Made by a program: the position numbers and the translations under genes. Below are positions 52,257 to 60,118 of a stretch of 64,000 nt of DNA, in pieces. The stretch spans positions 1 to 64,000 of the forward strand of contig JBMNUB010000005.1 in NCBI GenBank assembly GCA_050946055.1, read 5' to 3'. Under the pieces are notes generated by a model, which saw nothing but the letters and a program-made list of their open reading frames with translations, searched no databases and was not told the DNA's origin. This DNA is from Fimadaptatus sp050946055. Lineage in GTDB: Bacteria > Bacillota > Clostridia > Christensenellales > Aristaeellaceae. Position 1 is the stretch's first letter, and each line of letters opens with the position of its first letter.

Positions 52257-53858
52257 ATGAATTTCACTCCTGAAATGCTGGCCTCCATGGCTAAGGTAGA
52301 GGCCGCGCGCGAGGCCAACATAGCGCTTGAGCCCCGCCGCATGGATGCGGATGAAAAGGACGCGCTGCTGCGCGCCTATCATCCCGACTACCGCGAGGAC
52401 GGCTTTGAGACCATCAAGGTCGGCCCCAACGCCGGTGAGAAATGCCCTCGCGAGCTGCTGGCTCTGCTGGAGGGCAAGAGCCGCCTGTCCGAGCTGAAGG
52501 TGGATCTGAACAAGATAGATTACGACGTGGACGTGCTGGTAATAGGCGGCGGCGGAGCCGGTTCTTCCGCTGCGATAGAGGCGCACAACGCCGGCGCTAA
52601 CGTCATGATAGTGACCAAGCTGCGCATAGGCGATGCCAACACCATGATGGCCGAGGGCGGCATACAGGCTGCCGACAAGGCCGGCGACTCTCCCGCCCAG
52701 CACTATCTGGACGTAATGGGCGGCGGTCACTACGCCAACGTGCCGGCTCTGGTAAAGAAGTTGGTCAACGACGGCCCCAGCGCCATCAAGTGGCTCAATG
52801 ACCTGGGCGTGGAGTTCGACAAGGACGCCGAGGGCAACATGATGACCATCCACGGCGGCGGCACCTCCCGCAAGCGCATGCACGCGGCCAAGGACTACTC
52901 CGGTGCCGAGATAATGCGCACGCTGCGCGACGAAGTGCTCAACCGCGAGATACCGGTAGTGGACTTCACCGCTGCTGTCGAGCTGATAAAGGATGTAAAC
53001 GGCCGCTGCTGCGGCGCCGTGCTGCTCAATATGGAGACCGGCGAAGTGCGCGTGGCGCGCGCCAAGGCCGTAATACTGGCCACCGGCGGCGCAGGCCGCA
53101 TGCACTACCAGGGCTTCCCGACCTCCAACCACTACGGCGCTACCGCCGACGGTCTGGTGCTGAGCTACCGCGCGGGCGCGAAGCTGCTGTATCAGGACAC
53201 CCTGCAGTACCATCCCACCGGCGTTGCCTTCCCCAACCAGATATATGGCGCGCTGGTCACCGAGAAGGTGCGTTCGCTGGGCGCTAAGGTCATCAACCGC
53301 GAGGGCGTGGCCTTCGTGCATCCGCTGGAGACCCGCGACGTCGAGGCTGCGGCGATAATCCGCGAGTGCTCCTCCGACCGCGAGCTGGGCGTGGACGCTC
53401 CCAACGGCAAGGCCGTATGGCTGGACACCCCCATGATAGACATGATTCATGGCGAAGGCACGCTGGAGCGCCGCCTGCCCGCCATGCTGCGCATGTACCT
53501 CAAGTACGACATAGACATGCGCAAGGTGCCGATACTCATCTACCCGACGCTGCACTATCAGAACGGCGGCGTGGAGATAGACGACCGCGACCAGACCTGC
53601 GTGCCGGGCCTGTACGTGGCCGGTGAGGCCGCTGGCGGCATACATGGCCGCAACCGCCTGATGGGCAACTCCCTGCTGGACGTGATAGTGTTTGGCCGCA
53701 ACGCCGGTAAGTGCGCCAGCGCCGACATAAAGGACGTGACCGTGGGCGAGATGACCCTGTCCCACGTGGACGCTTACGAGAAGCAGCTGGCCGATGCCGG
53801 CATAAACAGCGACACCGTGTCGCCGATGCTGCTGCCCGACTACACCCGCAAGTTCTAA
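52257..53858 (+). CDS. frdA: Fumarate reductase flavoprotein subunit (soluble type)
   Basis: The 533-residue protein carries the FAD site VLVIGGGGAGSSAAIEA near 96, AEGGIQAA near 135, HPTGVAFP near 320 and the active-site Arg block IHGRNRLMGNSLLD near 462. The His that bonds FAD covalently in SdhA/FrdA is absent: the equivalent place reads DANTMMAEGG, so FAD is probably non-covalent. The C-terminal helical domain is short. The N-terminal 80 residues, before the FAD site, are an extension without a recognised fold. It ends the cluster, 13 bases after frdB, before a strong terminator. Confidence 0.9.
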   Translation: MNFTPEMLASMAKVEAAREANIALEPRRMDADEKDALLRAYHPDYREDGFETIKVGPNAGEKCPRELLALLEGKSRLSELKVDLNKIDYDVDVLVIGGGGAGSSAAIEAHNAGANVMIVTKLRIGDANTMMAEGGIQAADKAGDSPAQHYLDVMGGGHYANVPALVKKLVNDGPSAIKWLNDLGVEFDKDAEGNMMTIHGGGTSRKRMHAAKDYSGAEIMRTLRDEVLNREIPVVDFTAAVELIKDVNGRCCGAVLLNMETGEVRVARAKAVILATGGAGRMHYQGFPTSNHYGATADGLVLSYRAGAKLLYQDTLQYHPTGVAFPNQIYGALVTEKVRSLGAKVINREGVAFVHPLETRDVEAAAIIRECSSDRELGVDAPNGKAVWLDTPMIDMIHGEGTLERRLPAMLRMYLKYDIDMRKVPILIYPTLHYQNGGVEIDDRDQTCVPGLYVAGEAAGGIHGRNRLMGNSLLDVIVFGRNAGKCASADIKDVTVGEMTLSHVDAYEKQLADAGINSDTVSPMLLPDYTRKF

Positions 53859-53892
53859 TGCGCCGCCCGACATAGCGCGGGCATGATGCGAC

Positions 53893-53950
53893 GCTTCCCC
53901 CGCAGTGCATGGTTCAATGAGAACCGCGCACGGCGGGGGAAGCTTTTTTT
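53893..53950 (+). terminator. Terminator of the dehydrogenase-fumC-hdr-flx-frd cluster
   Basis: A perfect 11-bp outer stem GCTTCCCCCGC/GCGGGGGAAGC (53893-53903 and 53933-53943) with inner pairing GTGC/GCAC and GGTTC/GAACC, then seven T residues. Confidence 0.92.
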
Positions 53951-53990
53951 ATGCGCATGTCAAGGCCAAAACTGAGCGTGTGCGTCCCTT

Positions 53991-54084
53991 GGCGCGGCGG
54001 GTGAGGAAGCGCAGCCGAGTGATGACATGCGGCAGTGTGCGAGACATGGTGCGGCGGGTGAGGAAGCGCAGCTGAGTGACAGAC
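53991..54084 (+). repeat. Pair of direct repeats downstream of frdA
   Basis: Units 53991-54022 and 54048-54079 share CGGCGGGTGAGGAAGCGCAG and the following YGAGTGA with only three differences; the period is 57. A degenerate third copy (GGAGCGCAGCCGCGTGGCTGAC) lies near 54118. Confidence 0.7.
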
Positions 54085-54299
54085 TTTCGCTCATGCTCGA
54101 TGACACGGTGCAATGACGGAGCGCAGCCGCGTGGCTGACCTGCACCTATGCGGATGGCATGGCGCGGCGATTTGATTCGAGGCGGGTGGATTGAGTGCGA
54201 ACCGGCGCTCGCGCTTTAGAAAAGTAGAATAACAAAAATGCAAAGGAGCTTTTTAGACATTTGCGCGCAAGTGTTTAGCGACAAAATACCAAATCTGTC

Positions 54300-54434
54300 A
54301 TGGCGATGGAAGCCGAAAAAGAGCGAATAATGGATGAATTTATGATAATGTATAGCAAAATACGTGATGATATATTATCGCGCAAAAATTGGCTGAGCGG
54401 TAAATTGGGCGCATTAAGCGAAAGCAAACGTTAA
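54300..54434 (+). CDS. Possible small ORF, 44 residues
   Basis: An ATG-to-TAA frame in an AT-rich island, encoding a charged helical peptide (MAMEAEKERIMDEF, then KIRDDILSRKNWLSG). It uses ATA for Ile, like real genes here, but has no clear ribosome site and no close promoter. No family is recognised. Confidence 0.3.
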   Translation: MAMEAEKERIMDEFMIMYSKIRDDILSRKNWLSGKLGALSESKR

Positions 54435-54501
54435 ATATTGCGTAAATGCCGGAAATAACCCGGCTGCGAATGATAAATTTTCGCAGCCGGCTATGTGAAG
54501 A

Positions 54502-54530
54502 TTGATTGCACGTTGGAAATGATGTATAAT
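54502..54530 (+). promoter_or_regulatory. Promoter of upp (possibly reading into the ATPase operon)
   Basis: TTGATT (54502-54507), 17 bases, TATAAT (54525-54530). A perfect 10-bp hairpin (54460-54469 with 54481-54490) lies just upstream. The leader is about 90 bases. Confidence 0.7.
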
Positions 54531-54624
54531 AAAACGTGTTTATGCAACGATGCGCGCGGAGCGCGTAGCGCATATGAGCTATGTACGCGGCGCGAAGTCA
54601 GTTGTCAAAGGAGGAAACATAGCT

Positions 54625-55254
54625 ATGAACAAACTCTTCGTCATGGATCACCCGCTCATTCAGCACAAGGTCTCCCTGATGCGCCGCAAGGACACCGGCA
54701 CCAAGGAGTTCCGCGAGCTGCTGGAGGAAGTCGCCATGCTCATGGCCTACGAGGTCACCCGCGACCTGCCGCTGCGCGACATAGAGGTGGAAACGCCCAT
54801 ATGCACCTGCACCGCCAAGGAGATAGCGGGCAAGAAGCTGGCCATAGTGCCGATACTGCGCGCGGGCCTTGGCATGGTGGACGGCATAACCAAGCTGGTG
54901 CCTTCGGCGCGCGTGGGTCACATAGGCCTGTACCGCGATCCGCAGTCGCTGGAGCCGGTTGAGTACTACTGCAAGCTGCCCAACGACATAGAGGAGCGCG
55001 ACATAATACTGCTCGACCCCATGCTGGCCACCGGCGGTTCGTCCTCTGCGGCCATATCCTTCCTCAAGAAGCGCGGCTGCAAGTCGATAAAGCTGATGAA
55101 CCTCATCGCCGCGCCCGAGGGCATACGCCGCGTGCAGGAGGATCACCCCGACATAGACATATTCGTGGCCGCCGTGGACGAGAAGCTCAATGAGCATGGC
55201 TACATAGTGCCGGGTCTGGGCGACGCCGGAGACCGCCTGTTCGGCACCAAGTGA
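54625..55254 (+). CDS. upp: Uracil phosphoribosyltransferase
   Basis: Upp makes UMP from uracil and PRPP for pyrimidine salvage. The 209-residue protein has PILRAGLGMVDGI near 75, LLDPMLATGGSSSAAI (PRPP loop) near 129 and the uracil-binding YIVPGLGDAGDRLFGT at the C-terminus. ATG 54625 follows AAAGGAGG. Upp next to an ATP synthase operon is a recurring arrangement in Bacillota; only 38 bases separate it from the V-ATPase genes, so transcription may continue. Confidence 0.95.
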   Translation: MNKLFVMDHPLIQHKVSLMRRKDTGTKEFRELLEEVAMLMAYEVTRDLPLRDIEVETPICTCTAKEIAGKKLAIVPILRAGLGMVDGITKLVPSARVGHIGLYRDPQSLEPVEYYCKLPNDIEERDIILLDPMLATGGSSSAAISFLKKRGCKSIKLMNLIAAPEGIRRVQEDHPDIDIFVAAVDEKLNEHGYIVPGLGDAGDRLFGTK

Positions 55255-55292
55255 GCCGGGAAACCAAATTTGGCGAAAGGACGGTGGGATAA

Positions 55293-55616
55293 TTGTCCGA
55301 GAGCGTAATGCTCCAGATAGAAAAGATGGAGCAGGAAGCCGAGCAGATCGTCAAGGACGCCTCCCGAGAGGCGCGCGACATGGTAAAGTCGGTTGACGAA
55401 GCCTGCATGGCTCAGGAACGCGCCTCGGCGCGCGACATCCGAGACAGCGCGCAGCAGCTGCTCAAGGAGCGCCGTCAGGGCGTCGAGGGCGAGATAAAGC
55501 TGCTTGAGGTCAAGCGCGCGGCCGAGCGCGAGGCGCTGTGCAAGGATGCGCGCAGGCGCGTGGCCATGGCGGCTGACCTGATCTTCGAAAGGATTGTGAA
55601 AAATGGCGATCGTTGA
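55293..55616 (+). CDS. V/A-type ATPase subunit G/H (peripheral stalk)
   Basis: The 107-residue, highly charged coiled coil (EKMEQEAEQIVKDASREARD, RRQGVEGEIKLLEVKRAAE) corresponds to NtpF/AtpH of V/A-ATPases, the stalk partner of subunit E. It starts with TTG 55293 after an AGGACGG element and overlaps the subunit I gene by 14 bases. It is the first gene of the nine-gene operon. Confidence 0.8.
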   Translation: MSESVMLQIEKMEQEAEQIVKDASREARDMVKSVDEACMAQERASARDIRDSAQQLLKERRQGVEGEIKLLEVKRAAEREALCKDARRRVAMAADLIFERIVKNGDR

Positions 55617-57519
55617 GATGATGAAGATCGAGCTGGTCGCCGTTTCTTCCGACAGAAAGAAGCTGCTGCGCGCGCTGCAAAAGCTGGGCTGCGTGCAGAT
55701 AGAGCCGGTAAACGGCGAGGAGATGAAGCGCTGGAAGCTGGACGACGAGGGCGAACTGGAGCGCGCCGAGCAGACGCTTGGCCGCCTCAGCTGGGCGATA
55801 AACCGCCTGAGCCGCCTGGATACGGCCAAGAAGAGCCTGCTTGCTCCGCGTCCCGAGGTGGGCGGCGAGGAGGTCACGGCCGCGCTGGCCGCGATGGGTC
55901 AGGCGCTGGAGACCATCGACGCGCTGGAAGGCATCGATCGCATGCACAGCGACGCCCGCGCCGAGGAGAGCCGTGCGCAGACCAGACTCAGCCAGCTGGA
56001 GCCTTACCGCGCGCTCAGCGAACCGCTGGAGCGCATAGGGCAGAGCCGGCTGACCATGAGCGCGCTTGGCACGATGAGCGCGCGCGGTGTGGACGCGGCG
56101 CGCGCCGCTATTGAGGAAGAAAAGCTGGCCGGACGGTTTGACGTGGTATCGGTGGACAAGGACGGCGCGCACATATTCGCCGTCAGCCCGCTGGACGAGT
56201 GGAACCGCATGAGCCGCATACTGAAGGATGCGGACTTCAATCAGGAGAGCTTTGCCGACTACACAGGCACGCCCGCGCACAATATAGACATATTGCGCGC
56301 ACGTATTCAGGAGCTGCGCGCAAGTCACGCTGAGCTGGACGCGCAGGCGCGCCAGATGTGCGATCAGCTGCCCCGGCTCAAGGTGCTGTACGATGTGCTG
56401 GCCATGGAGCGCGACCGCGACCGCGCGGCGACGCTGCTGGCAGGCACGCGCTCGGCATTCATGATGACCGGATGGGTACCCAAGAAGGTGACCGAGGAAC
56501 TGGACGCGCGGCTGCACGAGGTGTCGCCCAGCTGCGTGGTGGCGTTTACCGAGCCTGCCGACGACGAGGAGCCGCCAACTCTCATGGAGAACAACCGCTT
56601 CCTCAAGCCGTATCAGTCGATAATCGCCATGTATTCGCTGCCCAACTATCGCGGCATAGACCCAACTATGATAATGACGCCGTTTTTCATATGCTTCTTT
56701 GGCATGATGGTGTCCGATGCGGGCTATGGCGTGGTGATGGGCATAGTCGCCGCGCTGGCGGTAAAGTTCATGAAGCTGCGCGGCACTGTGGGCGATATAG
56801 CCAAGATACTAGTGGCCGGAGGCGCGTCCACACTGGTGTGGGGCGTGCTGTACGGCGGATGGTTCGGCGTGTCAGTGCCGGCGCTGATGTTTGCGCCCAT
56901 GGATGAGCCGTTAAGCATGATGATACTGTGCGTGGCGCTGGGCCTTATCCAGATAATAGTCAGCCTGATTATGGCCATGTACATGAACATCAAGCGCGGC
57001 AAACCATGGGATGCGGTGTTTGATCAGGCATCGTGGATAGCGGTGCTCGTGGGCCTTGTGATGCTGGTATACCCGCCTCTGGCCGAGGTCGGCAAGTGGC
57101 TGGCGATAGCCGGTGTGGCGGTTATAGTGGCCTTTGGCGGGCGCGGCAAGAAGAACATCATCATGCGCATAGGCGGCGGTCTGGGCAAGCTCTACGGCGT
57201 GTCCGGGTATCTGAGCGACCTACTCTCCTATGCAAGGCTGTTCGGCATGGGTCTTGCGACCGGCGTAATAGGCATGGTCATAAATCTGGTGTCGGGCATG
57301 CTCTGGGAGAATCCGCTGACGATGATATTTGCCGTGATAGTGTTTGTGGGCGGACATGTATTCAACCTCGCGATAAACGCGCTGGGCGCATACGTGCATT
57401 CCTGCCGCCTGCAGTACATCGAGTTCTTCTCGCGCTTCTATGAGGATGGCGGGCGCGAGTTCAAGCCGCTGCGCGCCAAGACCAAGTATGTAGACATGGT
57501 GGAAAATGACGCTGCGTGA
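55603..57519 (+). CDS. ntpI: V/A-type ATPase subunit I (membrane a-subunit)
   Basis: Subunit I forms the ion half-channels and links stalk to ring. The 638-residue protein has a long cytoplasmic N-terminal half with coiled coils and a C-terminal part of about eight membrane helices, starting near PTMIMTPFFICFFGMMVSDAG (residue 352). The essential Arg is expected in the seventh helix region, around LSYARLFGMGLATGVI near 545. Length is typical. Overlap with the preceding gene and the short gap to subunit K support one operon. Confidence 0.92.
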   Translation: MAIVEMMKIELVAVSSDRKKLLRALQKLGCVQIEPVNGEEMKRWKLDDEGELERAEQTLGRLSWAINRLSRLDTAKKSLLAPRPEVGGEEVTAALAAMGQALETIDALEGIDRMHSDARAEESRAQTRLSQLEPYRALSEPLERIGQSRLTMSALGTMSARGVDAARAAIEEEKLAGRFDVVSVDKDGAHIFAVSPLDEWNRMSRILKDADFNQESFADYTGTPAHNIDILRARIQELRASHAELDAQARQMCDQLPRLKVLYDVLAMERDRDRAATLLAGTRSAFMMTGWVPKKVTEELDARLHEVSPSCVVAFTEPADDEEPPTLMENNRFLKPYQSIIAMYSLPNYRGIDPTMIMTPFFICFFGMMVSDAGYGVVMGIVAALAVKFMKLRGTVGDIAKILVAGGASTLVWGVLYGGWFGVSVPALMFAPMDEPLSMMILCVALGLIQIIVSLIMAMYMNIKRGKPWDAVFDQASWIAVLVGLVMLVYPPLAEVGKWLAIAGVAVIVAFGGRGKKNIIMRIGGGLGKLYGVSGYLSDLLSYARLFGMGLATGVIGMVINLVSGMLWENPLTMIFAVIVFVGGHVFNLAINALGAYVHSCRLQYIEFFSRFYEDGGREFKPLRAKTKYVDMVENDAA

Positions 57520-57581
57520 GCGGCAGAATGTCAACATGGGGCGATATGCCCTGAACAATAATTATCGAGGAGGAAGACACA

Positions 57582-58049
57582 ATGGAAATGGGACAGATAC
57601 TGGCGCTTATAGGCGCGGCACTGGCGGTCATACTGGGCGGTATAGGTTCGGCTTACGGCGTGGGCATCGCCGGTCAGGCCACGGCGGGCGTTGTTGCTGA
57701 GAACGACGAGGCGTTCGGTAAGTGCCTGGTGCTTCAGGTGCTGCCCGGCACGCAGGGCATATACGGCTTCCTGATAGGCTTCATAGTGCTGATAAAGACC
57801 AATGTGCTGGGCGGCATGATATCGCTGACCAATGCACAGGGCTGGTTGATACTGGCGAGCTGCCTGCCCATCGCGATAGTGGGTCTGGTGTCCGCCATAT
57901 ATCAGGGCCGCGTGGCCGCTTCCGCGATAGGCATGGTTGGCCGCAACGCCGAGGCTTCCGGTAAGGGCATAGTCATGACCGTTATGGTCGAGACCTACGC
58001 CGTGCTGGCGCTGCTGGCTTCCTTCCTGATGGTGTGGTTCATCATCTGA
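57582..58049 (+). CDS. ntpK: V/A-type ATPase subunit K (proteolipid)
   Basis: The 155-residue proteolipid has two helical hairpins (four helices) and forms the rotor ring. The Na+ ligands known from Enterococcus hirae NtpK are all visible: Thr57-Gln58 in LPGTQGIYGF, Tyr61, Gln108 in AIYQGR and Glu137 in MVETYAV. This predicts a sodium-translocating enzyme. Only the second hairpin carries the carboxylate, as in eukaryotic-type 16-kDa subunits. ATG 57582 has GAGGAGGAAG upstream. Confidence 0.93.
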   Translation: MEMGQILALIGAALAVILGGIGSAYGVGIAGQATAGVVAENDEAFGKCLVLQVLPGTQGIYGFLIGFIVLIKTNVLGGMISLTNAQGWLILASCLPIAIVGLVSAIYQGRVAASAIGMVGRNAEASGKGIVMTVMVETYAVLALLASFLMVWFII

Positions 58050-58080
58050 TGACCGCGCGCATGAGTGAGGAGGGAGAGGC

Positions 58081-58683
58081 GTGCTAAACACTGATTCCAT
58101 ACGTGACAAGATACTGGGCGACGCCCGCAAGAGCGCGGCACAGCTGCTCTCCGACGCGGACGTGCGCGCCCAGAACGCGCGCATGGCCAGCGAGCAGCGC
58201 GTCCGCGATGCCCAGAAAAAGGCGATGGACGACGCTGAGGCGCAGGGCGAGGAGATGCGCGACCGCATGCTGCGCATGGCTGAGCTGGATATGCGCAAGT
58301 CGCTGCTGGCGGCCAAGCGCGAGGTCATAGACGAGGCGTTTGAAAAGGCGCTGGAGAAGATGCGCGCCATGGACATATCTACCGCGCGCGAGTTCATAAA
58401 GGCGCAGCTGCTTGACAGCGCTTCCGGCACCGAGACCATAGTCATAAGCGCCGGGGACGAGCGCATATTCACGCCCGAATTCATAGAGGACGTGAACGGG
58501 CGGCTCAAGGCCGCGGGCAGGCAGGGCGCGCTGAAGCTGGACGATGAGCGCCGCGAACTGGGCGGCGGCTTCATACTCAAGGACGGCGGCGCGGAGATAA
58601 TGTGTACCTATGAGGCGCTGATGGGCGAGGCGCGCACGGCGCTGGAAGGCGATGTGCTGAGGCTCTTGTTCCCCGAGGTGTGA
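58081..58683 (+). CDS. ntpE: V/A-type ATPase subunit E
   Basis: The 200-residue peripheral-stalk protein has a long N-terminal helix rich in A, E, R and Q (residues about 1-100) and a C-terminal globular domain ending GGGFILKDGGAEIMCTYEALM, typical of subunit E. It pairs with subunit G/H. The start is GTG 58081 behind GGAGGGAGAGG. It lies 31 bases after ntpK. Confidence 0.88.
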   Translation: MLNTDSIRDKILGDARKSAAQLLSDADVRAQNARMASEQRVRDAQKKAMDDAEAQGEEMRDRMLRMAELDMRKSLLAAKREVIDEAFEKALEKMRAMDISTAREFIKAQLLDSASGTETIVISAGDERIFTPEFIEDVNGRLKAAGRQGALKLDDERRELGGGFILKDGGAEIMCTYEALMGEARTALEGDVLRLLFPEV

Positions 58684-58730
58684 CGATTACGCCCGCAGGA
58701 ATAGGCTGCGGGTGGGAGATGATGTGAATT

Positions 58731-59723
58731 ATGGCAATGAGTCAGGCATACGCGGTCGGCCGCGTGAGGGTGCTGGAAAGAGGGCTGCTGGGGCGCTCGG
58801 GTCTGGAGCGGCTGCTCACGGCGCGCACTCCCGATGAGTTTTGCCGCATGCTCAGCGAGCTGGGCTGGGGCGAGGCCAGCGGGCAGAGCGAGGTCGAGGA
58901 GCTGGCCGCAAGGCATGTGCGCGAGGCCAGCGAGCTTATGGCCAGCGCCTCTCCGGACAAGCGCGTGACCGACTGCTTTGGCTACCGCTACGACGCGCAC
59001 AATCTAAAGCTGCTGCTCAAGGCGCAGGCGCTGGGGCTGATTGGCGACACCGAAAGCCTGCCGCTTATGAGCGGCGGCACGGTGAGCATAGACGCCGCGG
59101 TAAAGGCCGTGCGCGACGGGCATTTTGATGCGTTCGCGCCCGAGATGGCAAAGGAAGCGGCGCAGCTCAGCCGCGAGATGGTGGTAAAGGTCGAGCCTCT
59201 GGCGATAGACGCGCGCCTGGACAAGGCCATGTACCGCCAGATAGCGCTGAATCTTCGCCACGGTGCGCCCGGCGAAATACGCGAGTACTTTGCCTCGCAG
59301 GTGGATATGCTCAATCTGCTCATCCGGCTGCGCGTGCGCGCCATGGGCAGGAGCGGCGAGTTCGCCAGGCGGCTTATGCTGGAGGGCGGCACTGTCGATT
59401 GCGGCAGGCTGTGCGACGCGAGCGACGTAAGCGACATGCGCGCGCTGTATTCGGGCAAGGATTACTACCCGAGGCTCAAGCGTGCGCTGGAGGAAAGCGA
59501 ACAAAACGGCGACCTCACTCAGGTCGAAAAGCTGATGGACGACTATCTCATGGAGCTGATGCGCAAGCATCGCTATGAACCCGTGTCCATGCTGCCGCTG
59601 GTGGGCTATCTGCTGGCGCGCGAGCGCGAGGCGGCGGCTGTGCGCATGGTGATGACGGCGCTGATAAACCGCTTCCCTATGGACAAGCTCCGCGAAAGGC
59701 TGCGTGATATGTATGGCAACTAA
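58731..59723 (+). CDS. ntpC: V/A-type ATPase subunit C (d-type)
   Basis: This 330-residue, all-helical protein couples the central stalk to the proteolipid ring. YAVGRVRVLERGLL at the N-terminus, the FGYRYDAHNLKLLLKA block near 83 and YLLARERE near 298 match subunit C of prokaryotic V-ATPases. ATG 58731 is used; ATG 58737 is also possible. It overlaps subunit F by 11 bases. Confidence 0.88.
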   Translation: MAMSQAYAVGRVRVLERGLLGRSGLERLLTARTPDEFCRMLSELGWGEASGQSEVEELAARHVREASELMASASPDKRVTDCFGYRYDAHNLKLLLKAQALGLIGDTESLPLMSGGTVSIDAAVKAVRDGHFDAFAPEMAKEAAQLSREMVVKVEPLAIDARLDKAMYRQIALNLRHGAPGEIREYFASQVDMLNLLIRLRVRAMGRSGEFARRLMLEGGTVDCGRLCDASDVSDMRALYSGKDYYPRLKRALEESEQNGDLTQVEKLMDDYLMELMRKHRYEPVSMLPLVGYLLAREREAAAVRMVMTALINRFPMDKLRERLRDMYGN

Positions 59724-60033
59724 GATGGCGGCCGTAGGCGAGCGCGACGCGGTGCTGGCGTTTTCGGCGGTGGGCGTGCGCGCCGTGCCGGTAGAGACGG
59801 CAGACGAAGCTTCGCGCGCGGTAAATGCGCTGGCCAAGGAAGGGTATTCGATAATACTCGTGACCGAGCGCACCGCGCAGTCGATACAGGAGACCATATC
59901 CAAGTTCAAGACCATGCCCACTCCCGCGATAATACCGATACCGGGCGCGGGCGGCTCGAACGGATATGCGCGCGCGGCCATGCACGCGAACATGGAAAAG
60001 GCCGTGGGCGCGGACATATTGATGAACGAGTGA
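59713..60033 (+). CDS. ntpG: V/A-type ATPase subunit F (NtpG in E. hirae)
   Basis: The 106-residue protein of the central stalk has MAAVGERDAVLAFSAVGVRA and the strand-helix pattern of the Rossmann-like subunit F, with IPIPGAGGSNG near 80. ATG 59713 overlaps subunit C; ATG 59725 (MAAVGERD) is a possible start closer to the family start. It is followed by subunit A after 85 bases. Confidence 0.88.
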   Translation: MATKMAAVGERDAVLAFSAVGVRAVPVETADEASRAVNALAKEGYSIILVTERTAQSIQETISKFKTMPTPAIIPIPGAGGSNGYARAAMHANMEKAVGADILMNE

Positions 60034-60118
60034 CCTTAATCGCAGGTCAGTATGCGCGGCGCGCGGACGGTAGATTTCGCCCGCGCCGCCCGCACTTGAA
60101 AGTGGGGTAAGTTTTTCG

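Larger units (their letters stand above)
54085..54624. other. Intergenic region between frdA and upp
   Basis: An AT-rich island (54200-54540) that holds the small ORF, the 10-bp inverted repeat 54460-54490 (CCGGCTGCGA/TCGCAGCCGG) and the upp promoter. The rest shows nothing supported. Confidence 0.5.

Noticed and set aside
52137..53873. 578-codon minus-strand frame opposite frdA
   Set aside because: Mirror of frdA codon bias; His/Val/Gly-rich, no recognisable domain and no promoter.
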